From Clostridium sp. 'deep sea' (lineage in GTDB: Bacteria; Bacillota; UBA994; PWPR01): DNA of 64,000 nt. The stretch covers positions 682,001-746,000 of the forward strand of contig NZ_CP063353.1 of NCBI RefSeq assembly GCF_014931565.1, written 5' to 3'. The position numbers and the translations under genes are program-made. Shown in pieces: positions 34,237 to 44,100 of this stretch. Numbering within the stretch: the first letter of the stretch is position 1; every line of letters begins with the position of its first letter. The notes below the pieces were generated by a model. The model saw nothing but the letters and a program-made list of their open reading frames with translations. It was not told where the DNA came from and made no database searches.

Positions 34237-34338
34237 TCAATAAACTACTACTATCATTTTTAACAATAACGGAATGTAAAACACTATTATAGTTAACATT
34301 AGCCCCAATATTTCTGTGTCTCTCGTATTCTTACCCAT
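34237..34338 (-). CDS. Possible 33-aa single-helix membrane peptide
   Basis: An ATG at 34338 opens a 33-codon frame encoding a charged start (MGKNTRDTEI) and one hydrophobic helix (LMLTIIVFYIPLLL). No good ribosome site is visible. It lies between a truncated immunity fragment and the beta-propeller gene. Small membrane proteins follow Rhs tails elsewhere in this locus, so it may be real, but it may equally be chance in AT-rich DNA. Confidence 0.25.
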   Translation of the reverse strand: MGKNTRDTEILGLMLTIIVFYIPLLLKMIVVVY

Positions 34339-34353
34339 CTTTGTTTCTAAATA

Positions 34354-34448
34354 ATTCTATTATATGGTCTGTTTGCTAACTCATTTTATTTTTCGGTTTA
34401 TATTACTGTTATTTAATAAATATTGAAAGATAAAAAAAGACTAACACC
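34354..34448 (-). repeat. Direct repeat, copy 1 (tail of a small immunity-like gene)
   Basis: About 90 bases here recur at 34695-34788 with only a few differences (TTATATGGTCTGTTTG through GATAAAAAA). The repeat covers the 3' end of the 25-aa fragment gene at 34413-34490 and its downstream DNA. It shows that this cassette was duplicated or misaligned during recombination. Confidence 0.85.
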
Positions 34449-34490
34449 CATAGGTATCATATAGTGAAAAAATTTATCATTGTTTTTCAT
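34413..34490 (-). pseudogene. Truncated small membrane protein, homologue of the 59-aa immunity candidates
   Basis: A strong ribosome site (GGGAGG) precedes an ATG at 34490. The 25-aa product MKNNDKFFHYMIPMGVSLFL ends after SFNIY. It aligns with the start of the 59-aa protein at 35011-35190 (MSNEDKKFFLFIIPASLLGF), so it is a shortened relative. It directly follows the tail fragment ending NNGYYNLN, in the usual toxin-then-immunity order. Confidence 0.6.
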
Positions 34491-34509
34491 TGTTTTCCTC
34501 CCTAATTTA

Positions 34510-34700
34510 AATTGTAGTATCCGTTATTACTAGAATATTTATTACCGAAATTGTCATTATTATGTGTACCTAAAGTTTTAAGGCTTACTACATGAAAAAC
34601 CATTCATCTTTTTTATTATAGTGAACTTCAGCCCCTGCATTTTGAGCAGTCTCACGAATTCTTACTTGTACTCTTCCATCTGTAGTTCTAAAGAATTCTG
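34510..34700 (-). pseudogene. Fossil Rhs fragment: end of the stalk domain and a short unknown tail (C)
   Basis: Bases 34600-34700 match the Rhs stalk domain end (GRVQVRIRETAQNAGAEVHY, NKKD) found in the three other copies. After a break, another frame reads KTLGTHNNDNFGNKYSSNNG and YYNLN, then stops just before the truncated immunity-like gene at 34490. Nearly all of the tail has been deleted. This is the remains of a fourth type of toxin cassette. Confidence 0.7.
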
Positions 34701-34788
34701 TTATATGGTCTGTTTGGTAACTCATTTTATTTTTCGGTTTATACTGCTGTTATTTAATAAATATTGAAAGATAAAAAAGACCAACACA
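34695..34788 (-). repeat. Direct repeat, copy 2
   Basis: This second copy of the repeat described at 34354-34448 is fused directly to the Rhs stalk fragment, in the middle of the codons that normally continue EFFRT in other copies. One base fewer in its A run puts any coding frame out of register. The junction marks a past recombination event. Confidence 0.85.
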
Positions 34789-34809
34789 ATATTTTTATGT
34801 TAGTCTTTT
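34775..34809 (-). terminator. Terminator after the small membrane protein gene at 34815
   Basis: AAAAGACCAACA and TGTTAGTCTTTT pair with one mismatch around an 11-base AT loop. The hairpin lies five bases after the stop codon at 34815. Confidence 0.75.
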
Positions 34810-34814
34810 ACACT

Positions 34815-34994
34815 TTATTTCTTAGAAATTTTCTTATCAATTACATGTGCTATTAATGTTAAAGCTGTAAATCCAATAGCAGCATAATTAATAAAAGAGG
34901 TTGACTGTTCTGGATTTATTTTTCCTGATGAAGATAGGTAAAAATATACCATTATAGTGATTGCAACTACTATGCTTATTATTTTTTTGAACAT
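34815..34994 (-). CDS. 59-aa two-helix membrane protein, candidate immunity protein B2
   Basis: ATG at 34994 with GGAGG nine bases upstream encodes a 59-aa protein with two hydrophobic segments (IISIVVAITIMVYFYL and a second around INYAAIGFTALTLIAHVI) and a basic end (DKKISKK). It follows the 59-aa gene at 35011 by 16 bp, with the ribosome site lying just after that gene's stop, so the two are co-transcribed with the orphan Rhs gene upstream. It matches no family that I know. Position suggests immunity to tail B or stabilisation of its partner. Confidence 0.65.
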   Translation of the reverse strand: MFKKIISIVVAITIMVYFYLSSSGKINPEQSTSFINYAAIGFTALTLIAHVIDKKISKK

Positions 34995-35010
34995 TATCTA
35001 TTTCCTCCAA

Positions 35011-35190
35011 TTACCATGGATTTTTTCTTATAATATACTTAAATAATATTATACCTACCACAATAATGTAAGCAATAAATAAAATTTTATCATATGGCTT
35101 ATATAATGAGAAAACTTTATCATCAAGTATAAATCCCAATAAACTGGCAGGTATTATAAATAAAAAGAATTTTTTATCTTCATTACTCAT
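35011..35190 (-). CDS. 59-aa two-helix membrane protein, candidate immunity protein B1
   Basis: ATG at 35190 has AAAGGAG seven bases upstream, and the stop of the orphan Rhs gene (35203) is 12 bases away. The product MSNEDKKFFLFIIPASLLGF continues with DDKVFSLYKPYDK, then a second helix IAYIIVVGIILF and the ending IIRKNPW. A truncated homologue occurs after fossil tail C at 34413-34490. A gene placed directly after an Rhs tail is normally its immunity gene. A membrane location implies that tail B acts at or enters through the membrane (inference). Confidence 0.7.
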   Translation of the reverse strand: MSNEDKKFFLFIIPASLLGFILDDKVFSLYKPYDKILFIAYIIVVGIILFKYIIRKNPW

Positions 35191-35202
35191 ATAAACGCTC
35201 CT

Positions 35203-37731
35203 TTATTCATTATTAATATCACTACCACCATAATGTCTAATATTCTCTTCACCATTTTTCACTAGATTATCAACACTACTTACATGATAGTAAGAATTTT
35301 GCACGCTTGCACTAAACTCAGCTGGGATAAGTCCACCCTTAAAAGCAAAACTATTAGCTATAGGTCCATTTTCTGGATTACGCTTGTCATAAGATCTGCT
35401 AAACTCATAGCTACTAGTACCCGTAGAAAAATAGCCTGTAGTCTTACTAGATATACCATTCAAATCCTCAACATTCTTAGCTTGAGATACAAAGGTTCCT
35501 CCAATACCGCCTCCTAAACTTACAAGTTTACCTGAACTACTTATGGTAACTCCATTGTCATAATGTATACCAACTGCAACAGACTCTCCAATTTTTCTGT
35601 CTCTACCATAAACATCAAGAAAGTCTAGTTCTATATATAGACCAATTCCCGCATCAAAACGATAGTTTCCTAATACAATTGTACCATTTATCTCAATTCC
35701 AACTACTTTGTCTGTAAAATCATATCCCTTTTGCTGATACACAGGGATATTATTATCCCAGTGTTCCATTATAGCCTTTACTGCTGCATCTTTCTCTCTT
35801 GCTTCTTCAGAGAACTCCATATTTTTAATAAACTCTAATGTTGGATCTTTATATAGCCCTGCTTTTTTCATCTCCTCAAGGAGTTGTTTTTCATCAAGTT
35901 TGATTATTATCTTTGAACCTGTATTATTAATATCATTCTTAACAGCTTTATTTGAGTACAGCAAATTACGAGTTGTATTACCCACTTTACCAGCATACTG
36001 ATTATGGTTCCATAATTTGTTTGTATTTTTAAATGCATTTACTGCATACTCTGTAGTTTCATCAAATAATCCATTTTCAGATAATGCATTACCATTATTA
36101 TCTGTATATCCTAACTCATTCAGTCTGCGCTGCATATCCTGAACTGATGCATCGTAAGCTGGTTTTTCTTGCCTTTGTAGTATTCTATTTGTTTCTTTAA
36201 CTACAGCATTGTTAGTTTTTGAATGACTACCCGTATATGATGATGATCCATGACTACTTGAATGTGACGAACTACCTGAACTACTAGTTCTTCTACTACT
36301 ACCACCTTTTTTAGGTACATAAACTGAATCATCTTTTTTATTATAGTGAACTTCAGCCCCAGCATTTTGGGCAGTTTCACGAATTCTTACTTGTACTCTT
36401 CCATCTATAGTTCTAAAGAATTCTGTTCCATCGTCTGCTTTAGCAGTACCACCATTTTTAATCTTATTGAGATCATAAGTAACAGTTTTGCCTTTTATTT
36501 TGGTTGTAACAGTATTTGTTCTTCCATCGTAGTCAACTTTTCCACCTAAACCCTCTATTACATCTCTTAGGTTACCAGTAGATACTCCATTTTCTACTTT
36601 CGCATTTCCTACTTCTCTATCACCAGATTTTACTTTTATATGCCCACTAGGGTCAATATAGTTTATTGGGTCATTTTCACAATAGGTATATAGGTTAAGG
36701 CTTAATGGATTAACATCCTCACCCCAATAGCTATCTTCACTTATGAATCTACCTATATATGGGTTGTAGTATCTAGCACGTAAATAATAAAGTCCTGTTT
36801 CATAATCATAAAACTCACCTGAGTATTTTATGTTATTTGTTTCGGTTTCAATGGTAAGTGTTAAGTTACCAAATATATCGTAATTGTATTGGTTAATAAC
36901 TTGTCCATTTTTACTAACAGTTTGTACTACATCACCATGACCGTTGTATAGGAAATAGGTAATATTTGTGCTGTTTTTGCTTGAAATATAGTTAATTCCT
37001 CTTACATAACTTGTACTTTCATTACCGTTTTCATCGGTTTCTAATATGACATGCTGACGATCATAGTAGTAGTTGGTTGTTTTTTTAATGTTTAGTTTAC
37101 TTAGGCTACTACTTGTTTTTTGGGTACGTAATCCATCACCGTTATATGTGTACGTTACTATATGGCGGTCGCCATTGGCAATTCGCTCTACTTTTTTGAG
37201 TCTGTTAAAACCATCAAAAGTGTTTTTGGTTCTTTCAATAAGTTTATCTATTTCAGTTGACTCTTTGTTTACTACACTACCTTTGGTCATTTGTCTTAAA
37301 ACAATTGTATGGGGGTGTTCGTAGCTAGTGTATTGGCTTAGCTGATTACCGTTATTGTCATAGAGGTAGTTTACTGTTTTACGTAATAACTCGTTACCCT
37401 CTTCATCATACATTTTTTCTACATGTTGTAGTAGTAGGTTTGCTGATGAATAGCTGTAGTTGCTTGTTTTTTTAAGGTATTTAACTTCTTCTTCGGTACT
37501 TTTAATTATATATTTAGTTGGTTGCTGTGTTTTATATATTTGCTCACTATTTTGTCTGTTACCTGCTTTATCGTAGCCATAGCTTGTTGTATAGCCTGGA
37601 GCCTCTACTTGTTTTATTCTGCCTGCGGCATCGTAGCTATAAGTAGTTGTACCATAACTGTCTGTTTTGTTTTTTTGTCTGCCTGCTTGGTCATAGGTAT
37701 AGTTATAGCAACTAAAAGAAAAGACCTGCAC
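35203..37731 (-). CDS. Orphan Rhs core with stalk, peptidoglycan-binding domain and unknown toxin tail (B)
   Basis: This open frame of 842 codons begins at a GTG (37731) with no ribosome site and no signal peptide, in the middle of a YD repeat (NYTYDQAGRQ), so it is a displaced 3' end of an Rhs gene. Residues 1-360 cover the last YD repeats and the Rhs core (LYYLRARYYNPYIGRFISED, ending YIDPSGH). Residues 365-480 form the stalk domain with GNLRDVIEGLGGKVDYDG. A Ser-rich linker follows at about 480-515, then a PG_binding_1 domain (MQRRLNELGYTDNNGN at about 535). The last 240 residues are a tail I do not recognise, with KVVGIEINGTIVLGNYRFDA and a Gly/Ser-rich beta segment. Two small membrane protein genes follow. 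Confidence 0.85.
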   Translation of the reverse strand: MQVFSFSCYNYTYDQAGRQKNKTDSYGTTTYSYDAAGRIKQVEAPGYTTSYGYDKAGNRQNSEQIYKTQQPTKYIIKSTEEEVKYLKKTSNYSYSSANLLLQHVEKMYDEEGNELLRKTVNYLYDNNGNQLSQYTSYEHPHTIVLRQMTKGSVVNKESTEIDKLIERTKNTFDGFNRLKKVERIANGDRHIVTYTYNGDGLRTQKTSSSLSKLNIKKTTNYYYDRQHVILETDENGNESTSYVRGINYISSKNSTNITYFLYNGHGDVVQTVSKNGQVINQYNYDIFGNLTLTIETETNNIKYSGEFYDYETGLYYLRARYYNPYIGRFISEDSYWGEDVNPLSLNLYTYCENDPINYIDPSGHIKVKSGDREVGNAKVENGVSTGNLRDVIEGLGGKVDYDGRTNTVTTKIKGKTVTYDLNKIKNGGTAKADDGTEFFRTIDGRVQVRIRETAQNAGAEVHYNKKDDSVYVPKKGGSSRRTSSSGSSSHSSSHGSSSYTGSHSKTNNAVVKETNRILQRQEKPAYDASVQDMQRRLNELGYTDNNGNALSENGLFDETTEYAVNAFKNTNKLWNHNQYAGKVGNTTRNLLYSNKAVKNDINNTGSKIIIKLDEKQLLEEMKKAGLYKDPTLEFIKNMEFSEEAREKDAAVKAIMEHWDNNIPVYQQKGYDFTDKVVGIEINGTIVLGNYRFDAGIGLYIELDFLDVYGRDRKIGESVAVGIHYDNGVTISSSGKLVSLGGGIGGTFVSQAKNVEDLNGISSKTTGYFSTGTSSYEFSRSYDKRNPENGPIANSFAFKGGLIPAEFSASVQNSYYHVSSVDNLVKNGEENIRHYGGSDINNE
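36650..37712 (-). repeat. Long direct repeat of Rhs core DNA, copy in the orphan gene
   Basis: This stretch is nearly identical to 39365-40425 in the main Rhs gene at a constant offset of about 2714 bases. Several hundred bases in a row match without change, although the flanking stalk and tail regions differ. Such identity implies recent duplication or gene conversion and gives a substrate for homologous recombination that would exchange the tails. Confidence 0.9.
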
Positions 37732-37803
37732 AAATTTGCCATGCTGGTCTCTACTATTTCTTAATATTTGTAATAATATTGTTTCTTGTATAACTACAAG
37801 TCC

Positions 37804-38094
37804 TTATTTTCTATATTTAATTAAAGGTACATAATACTTATTAATATATATTGCTGGTAAAAATGTTATTACATAAAGTATTATAGCTATATATAGCTTC
37901 ATACCTAAAAAAAACACTGTCATACATAACAAGCAATGTATAAGAATTCCGACTCCTGCCAAATTAGATTCTATTAATTCACTACCACATTTCTTACAAA
38001 TGATAGTAGTTCTCAGTCTATAGTTAGTTTTGAACTTATCTTTAAATGTAATAGTACTATTCTCACATACAGGGCATTTAAACAATTTTTTCAT
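37804..38094 (-). CDS. Zinc-ribbon plus two-helix membrane protein, candidate immunity protein A
   Basis: This 96-aa protein has the zinc ribbon FKCPVCENSTITFKDKF with a second pair CKKCGSE, then two hydrophobic helices (LIHCLLCMTVFFLGM and AIILYVITFLPAIYI), ending VPLIKYRK. GAGGAG lies six bases upstream of the ATG at 38094. The stop of the main Rhs gene is only 11 bases upstream, so the two are translated from one message. Its paralogue at 30512 follows the paralogous tail A'. It should protect the producing cell from tail A. I know no named immunity family with this architecture. Confidence 0.75.
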   Translation of the reverse strand: MKKLFKCPVCENSTITFKDKFKTNYRLRTTIICKKCGSELIESNLAGVGILIHCLLCMTVFFLGMKLYIAIILYVITFLPAIYINKYYVPLIKYRK

Positions 38095-38105
38095 ATAAAT
38101 CTCCT

Positions 38106-41100
38106 CTACTTATTGTTAAAATAAATATTTTCTCCAGTAGCTAACATAATATTTGGATTAATAAGATCACTTCCAGCACTAATGGGTGCTGGTGGTATTC
38201 CATAGTCATAAACAGAAATATCTGTTTTACTAAATAATTTGCCTAAAGGATCAAATCTGAATCTTTGAGTATCGTATATCCCATCTTTTTCTATGCTTAT
38301 AGACATATCTTTAAATCCATTCCATTTTTTTACATCTCCTACAGTATCATAAATACTTTTAATTATCCCTAATCCAGTAAAAAAGTGAGGAGTATATTCA
38401 GATATATTGTCTTTTATGAATTTAATATGTGACAACCCTAACAATGCTCCATCAACTGCATTTGATGCTGTAAAATCAATATTAGGTTCTGATAATTCGT
38501 CTCTAGCTCCAACAGATAATAAATATGCCAATATATTATATAATGGAGCTACGCTTAATGCTGTAAGACCTGAACCAATTAATGCAGCACTTTTAGATGG
38601 ATCAAGATCAAAACTAATAGATATTTTAGACTCTATCTTCTTATTATGGTAAGTATAAGTACTTATACAATTACCATCATCATCACTGAAATCATATTTA
38701 CCTTTGTATTCTTCTTTCTGCCTTATTGTATCAATAGCTCGTAAACTAGCATATGCCTTATCTGTATCTTTATTTTTTATATTTGTAAGATAACTCTGTT
38801 TAAGTGCTAATACAGACATATGGTCTTCCTTTGTTAATACCGTTTGATCTTGTACTTCAGGATTAGCTATATTCTTAAATAAGGTTTCAGGAGACTCGCC
38901 TGTTTTATTATGATGTTCAATAACCTTTTTCTGGAACTCTTTTGAGTATTCATTTCCTACATTGTACTTATCTAGTATCTCCTTATCACTAAAAACAGGT
39001 TTACTTGGTTTACTACCACCTTTTTTAGGTACATAAACTGAATCATCTTTTTTATTATAGTGAACTTCAGCCCCTGCATTTTGGGCAGTTTCACGAATTC
39101 TTACTTGTACTCTTCCATCTGTAGTTCTAAAGAATTCTGTTCCATCGTCTGCTTTGGCAGTGCCACCGTTTTTAACTTTATTTAGATCATAAGTAACTGT
39201 TTTTGTGCCTATTCTTGTTGTAACAGTATTGGTCTTGCCATCGTAGTCAACTTTTCCACCTAGACCTTCAATTACATCTCGTAAATTACCTGTAGTACTT
39301 TTTCCAGTATACTTAGCATTCCCTACTTCTCTTTCACCTACTGTTATAGCTAAATGCCCACTAGGGTCAATATAGTTTATTGGGTCATTCTCACAATAGG
39401 TATATAGATTTAAACTTAGAGGATTTACATCCTCACCCCAATAGCTATCTTCACTTATGAATCTACCTATATATGGGTTGTAGTATCTAGCACGTAAATA
39501 ATAAAGTCCTGTTTCATAATCATAAAACTCACCTGAGTATTTTATGTTATTTGTTTCGGTTTCAATGGTAAGTGTTAAGTTACCAAATATATCGTAATTG
39601 TATTGGTTAATAACTTGTCCATTTTTACTAACAGTTTGTACTACATCACCATGACCGTTGTATAGGAAATAGGTAATATTTGTGCTGTTTTTGCTTGAAA
39701 TATAGTTAATTCCTCTTACATAACTTGTACTTTCATTACCGTTTTCATCGGTTTCTAATATGACATGCTGACGATCATAGTAGTAGTTGGTTGTTTTTTT
39801 AATGTTTAGTTTACTTAGGCTACTACTTGTTTTTTGGGTACGTAATCCATCACCGTTATATGTGTACGTTACTATATGGCGGTCGCCATTGGCAATTCGC
39901 TCTACTTTTTTGAGTCTGTTAAAACCATCAAAAGTGTTTTTGGTTCTTTCAATAAGTTTATCTATTTCAGTTGACTCTTTGTTTACTACACTACCTTTGG
40001 TCATTTGTCTTAAAACAATTGTATGGGGGTGTTCGTAGCTAGTGTATTGGCTTAGCTGATTACCGTTATTGTCATAGAGGTAGTTTACTGTTTTACGTAA
40101 TAACTCGTTACCCTCTTCATCATACATTTTTTCTACATGTTGTAGTAGTAGGTTTGCTGATGAATAGCTGTAGTTGCTTGTTTTTTTAAGGTATTTAACT
40201 TCTTCTTCGGTACTTTTAATTATATATTTAGTTGGTTGCTGTGTTTTATATATTTGCTCACTATTTTGTCTGTTACCTGCTTTATCGTAGCCATAGCTTG
40301 TTGTATAACCTGGGGCTTCTACTTGTTTTATTCTGCCTGCGGTATCGTAGCTATAGGTTGTTGTGCCATAACTGTCTGTTTTTGTTTCTTGTCGGCCTGC
40401 TTGGTCATAGGTATAGTTATAGCTAGATATTGTGTTAAAGCCTTTTTTGTTAGCTAGGCTAGTTATTTGGTTGTTTTTGTTGTAGCTATATTCTTCTTTT
40501 ACTCCTCCAGGGTATTCTATGGATTCTCTGTTACCATTCACATCGTAACTATAGGTTGTTGTTAAACCAGCTCGCTTTACTGTTTTCATCCTGTTGGCTT
40601 TGTCATAGCTGTATTCTGTTACATTGTTCTTTGTATCTGTAACGCTAGCTATATTACCAAGTTTATCGTAGCTGTAGCTTATTTCAAGCTCACCATTTTT
40701 TGTTACTTGTAATAGTTTGTTTATTTCATTGTAGCTATACTCACTAGTACCACTTTCGTCTTGCATTTTGGTTCTGTTGCCTAAGATATCATAGTCATAG
40801 GTTATGCTGTCGTTAGTTTCAGTTACTGTTTTTTCTGTTAGTTTATTACGACTATTGTATTTGTAGTTATGATGATTACCCTTTTTATCTATTTGCTGTG
40901 AGATATTTAGATGTATATCATAACTATATTTTATAGTTTTTTGCTCTGGATTAATTACTGTTAGTAACAAACCAAAGTCTCCATAGTTATAGCTGGTTAT
41001 TTTTCCTTTGCCATTACGTTTAAAAGTTTTGTTATTAACTTTGTTATAGCCATAGCTTGTTGTTACACCTAAAGCATCTATTACTTTTATTAGTCTACCA

Positions 41101-44100
41101 ATATTATCGTACTCATATCTTGTTGACTCTGCTAAACCATTTGTTTGTTTTGTTTTTTCACCATATTGGTTGTACTGCATTGTTATGGTATTGCCTTCGG
41201 CATCGGTTATTGCTGTTACTTGGTTAGCTAGGTTGTATTGGTAGCTAATAGTATTGCCTTTAGCATCTGTAATGGTTTTTATTCTACCCTTTTTATCGTA
41301 ACTATTTTGTTTAATTACTTTGTTATAAGGGTCGATTGTTTTTGTTACTCTATTTAGCTCATCATAGTCATACTGCATACTATTGCCTAGGTTGTTGGTT
41401 TCTTTTATTTTGTTACCTGCTAGGTCATAGTCATATGTTAAGCTACTGCCCCGTGGGTCAGTTATTTTTTTAACTCGATTTAGTTCATCATAACTATATG
41501 TTGCTATATTACCTTTAGGGTCTTTTTCTTTTATTTTATTGCCATTTTCATCGTAGTAATATTCTATAGTGGCCTGTTCACCATTGTAAAACATTACTAC
41601 TTTTTTAGGTCTATTGGCTTTATCATAAGAATATGCTGTGGTATATTCTTTTCTTCTAATATCTTCTTTTGAGTATAGCTGCCCCTTGGGTGCTACTTCT
41701 TTTGTTTTGTTGCCTAAGATGTCATATTCATAGCTTGTTTTTAGCTGAACTTTTGCTGGATACTCATTATCTGTTAAAGAACTTATATTATTCTCACTTT
41801 TTATAGCTATTTTATCTACTAGTTTTATATTAGATATAAGTCTGTTTGAGCTATCATAAACAAATTTTTCAATGTTGTATTGACCTTCTTCACGTAGGCT
41901 TATTGTTTTTATGATATTGCTGTTTTTATCATAGCTATAGTTGATATTTGCTCCACTATTATAGGTTACTGATTCTAGTTTATTGTTATCTAAGTAAGCA
42001 TAATAGGTTTCACGTTTATTGTTTATGTTTTTAGTACCAGTTAGAGTTTTTTTGGTTACTCTACTAAGGTTATCGTAGCTGTATTTTTCTAAGCTATATA
42101 ATGTACTGCCTTGTTTTTCGATTGGTATTTTCTTTTCCACTACTCGGTTTAAGGCATCATAGCTAATATAGGTTTTCGCCCCTGCTTCATCTGTTAGTAC
42201 TACTTGGTTACCTATCAAGTCACTTTTTATTGTTTTACTGTCACCTAAGGGATTTGTAACTTTTTTTATTTTACCAAGTTTATTATACTCAAATAAAGTA
42301 GCATTACCTCTTTGGTCAGTTTGAGTTATTATACGGCCTTTTTTATCGTATACGTATAAGACCTGTGCGCCATCGACATAGGTTACTCGTGATACGGTTT
42401 TATCTGGATTATACTCAAATCTAGTAATATTTCCTTTTTGGTCAGTTTGTTTAGTAATATTTCCTAAAACATCATAGCTATAGTGTTTACTATTACCAAA
42501 TACATCGCTTTCTTTAACTACCCTACCTAAGGCATCATATTCATACACTGTTCCTTCGTTGGCCTCTAATCTTAAACCATCGATTGTTTTTTGCACATTA
42601 CCATTTGGGCTATATTCTATTTTTTGCAGTATTTCACCCTCGGGGTTTATTACCTGCGTTTTGCGATTCATTATGTCATAGCTATAGGTTAGCCCTTTTA
42701 GTTCATGTATTTCTGCTTCGTTATCTTTAGCTGCATTATATTGGTTTGGTGCTATTTCTTTGATAATATTACCTAAAGTATCATAAACATATCTTGTTAT
42801 TACATGGTCACCTTTGCCAAAAGGCTGTTTGGTACGAATAAGTCTATTTAAATTATCGTACTCAAAGAAAGTAGAAATGTTTTGGGCATTTCGCTCTTCG
42901 ATTATATTGCCATTTAAGTCATATTTATAGCTTGTTATGTTCTTTAAGGCATCTGTTTTGGCTACTAAACGATTATCTAGGTCGTAGCTATAACTTTGTT
43001 TATTTCCATTAGCATCTATAGTTGTTTTTACTGATCCGGTGCTATAATAGCTATATTTTGTTGTTGCTTTTATTAATGCTGGGTAGTCGTTATCAAACTC
43101 GGAATTAGCTAATAGCTTAGACTCTATATCGCAAGTATTTAGCAACACGCTACTTTCAATTAAGTTACCCACTACATCATAGCTATATTTTTCTATGTCA
43201 TAATCTGTGTTATTTACTTTTACTTTTTTAATGTTTACATTACCAGCAGCATCATAACCTATTATGGTTTGTTTATCATTAGGCCCTTCAGTAGCTACTA
43301 ATTGATTGTTTTCGTTATAAGTATAGCTTACTTTATCACCCATGCTTTTCTCTACACGACTGCTTTTAGTTTTATTTTCAGTTACTTCAAAGGTTTCAGT
43401 TGTTAACATATTACCTAACTCGTTATAGCTGAATTTAGTTAGTTTATATTGTATATAGGTATTGTCTTCAGCAATGTATTCTAGGCTCTCTATAAGGTTA
43501 GAGGCTTTATCATATTTAAAATATTTAGAGTTTCCTTCTCTATCTATGCTTTCTAGTAAGTTACCTTTATTATCATAAATAAAGTTTTCCTCTAATCCAT
43601 CTGGGTGAATAATTTTATAGGGTTTACCAAATAGGTTTTTATAGGTTTTTATTTTTCGGTTAGCCCTATCTGTTTCTGCTATATAAAACATTCCTAATAA
43701 GTCATAAACATAACTAATGCTTTTATGGTCTGGAAATGTTTTTTGTTTTACTTGATTATTCATGTAGTATGAATACTCAGTTACATTGCCATTGCCATCT
43801 ATTTCTTTAATAACATTGTCATTGGCATCGTACTCATATTTTTTGGTGAAAAAGCCATTATAACCATTGTCTTTAACTGTTTGTGCTGAAATATAAGTAA
43901 TGGGTCTGTCATGTACATCATACTCATAGTAATTACCTACTGAGTTTTGAACAGCTAAAGAGTTGTATCCCTCTCCAGATCCTTCTTTAATAATATTGCC
44001 TCTAGCATCGTAAGCTTTAAAAGTTAGTACCTTTGTTTGATTATTGCTAAAGGTTTCTGTTCTTATTAATCTGTTAAGACTATCATATACATAAATAAGT

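Noticed and set aside
37073-40457. Plus-strand open frames within the Rhs genes, including identical 83-codon frames at 37073-37324 and 39787-40038
   Set aside because: They are complements of YD-repeat and core coding sequence, have no ribosome sites and are identical only because the underlying Rhs DNA is duplicated.
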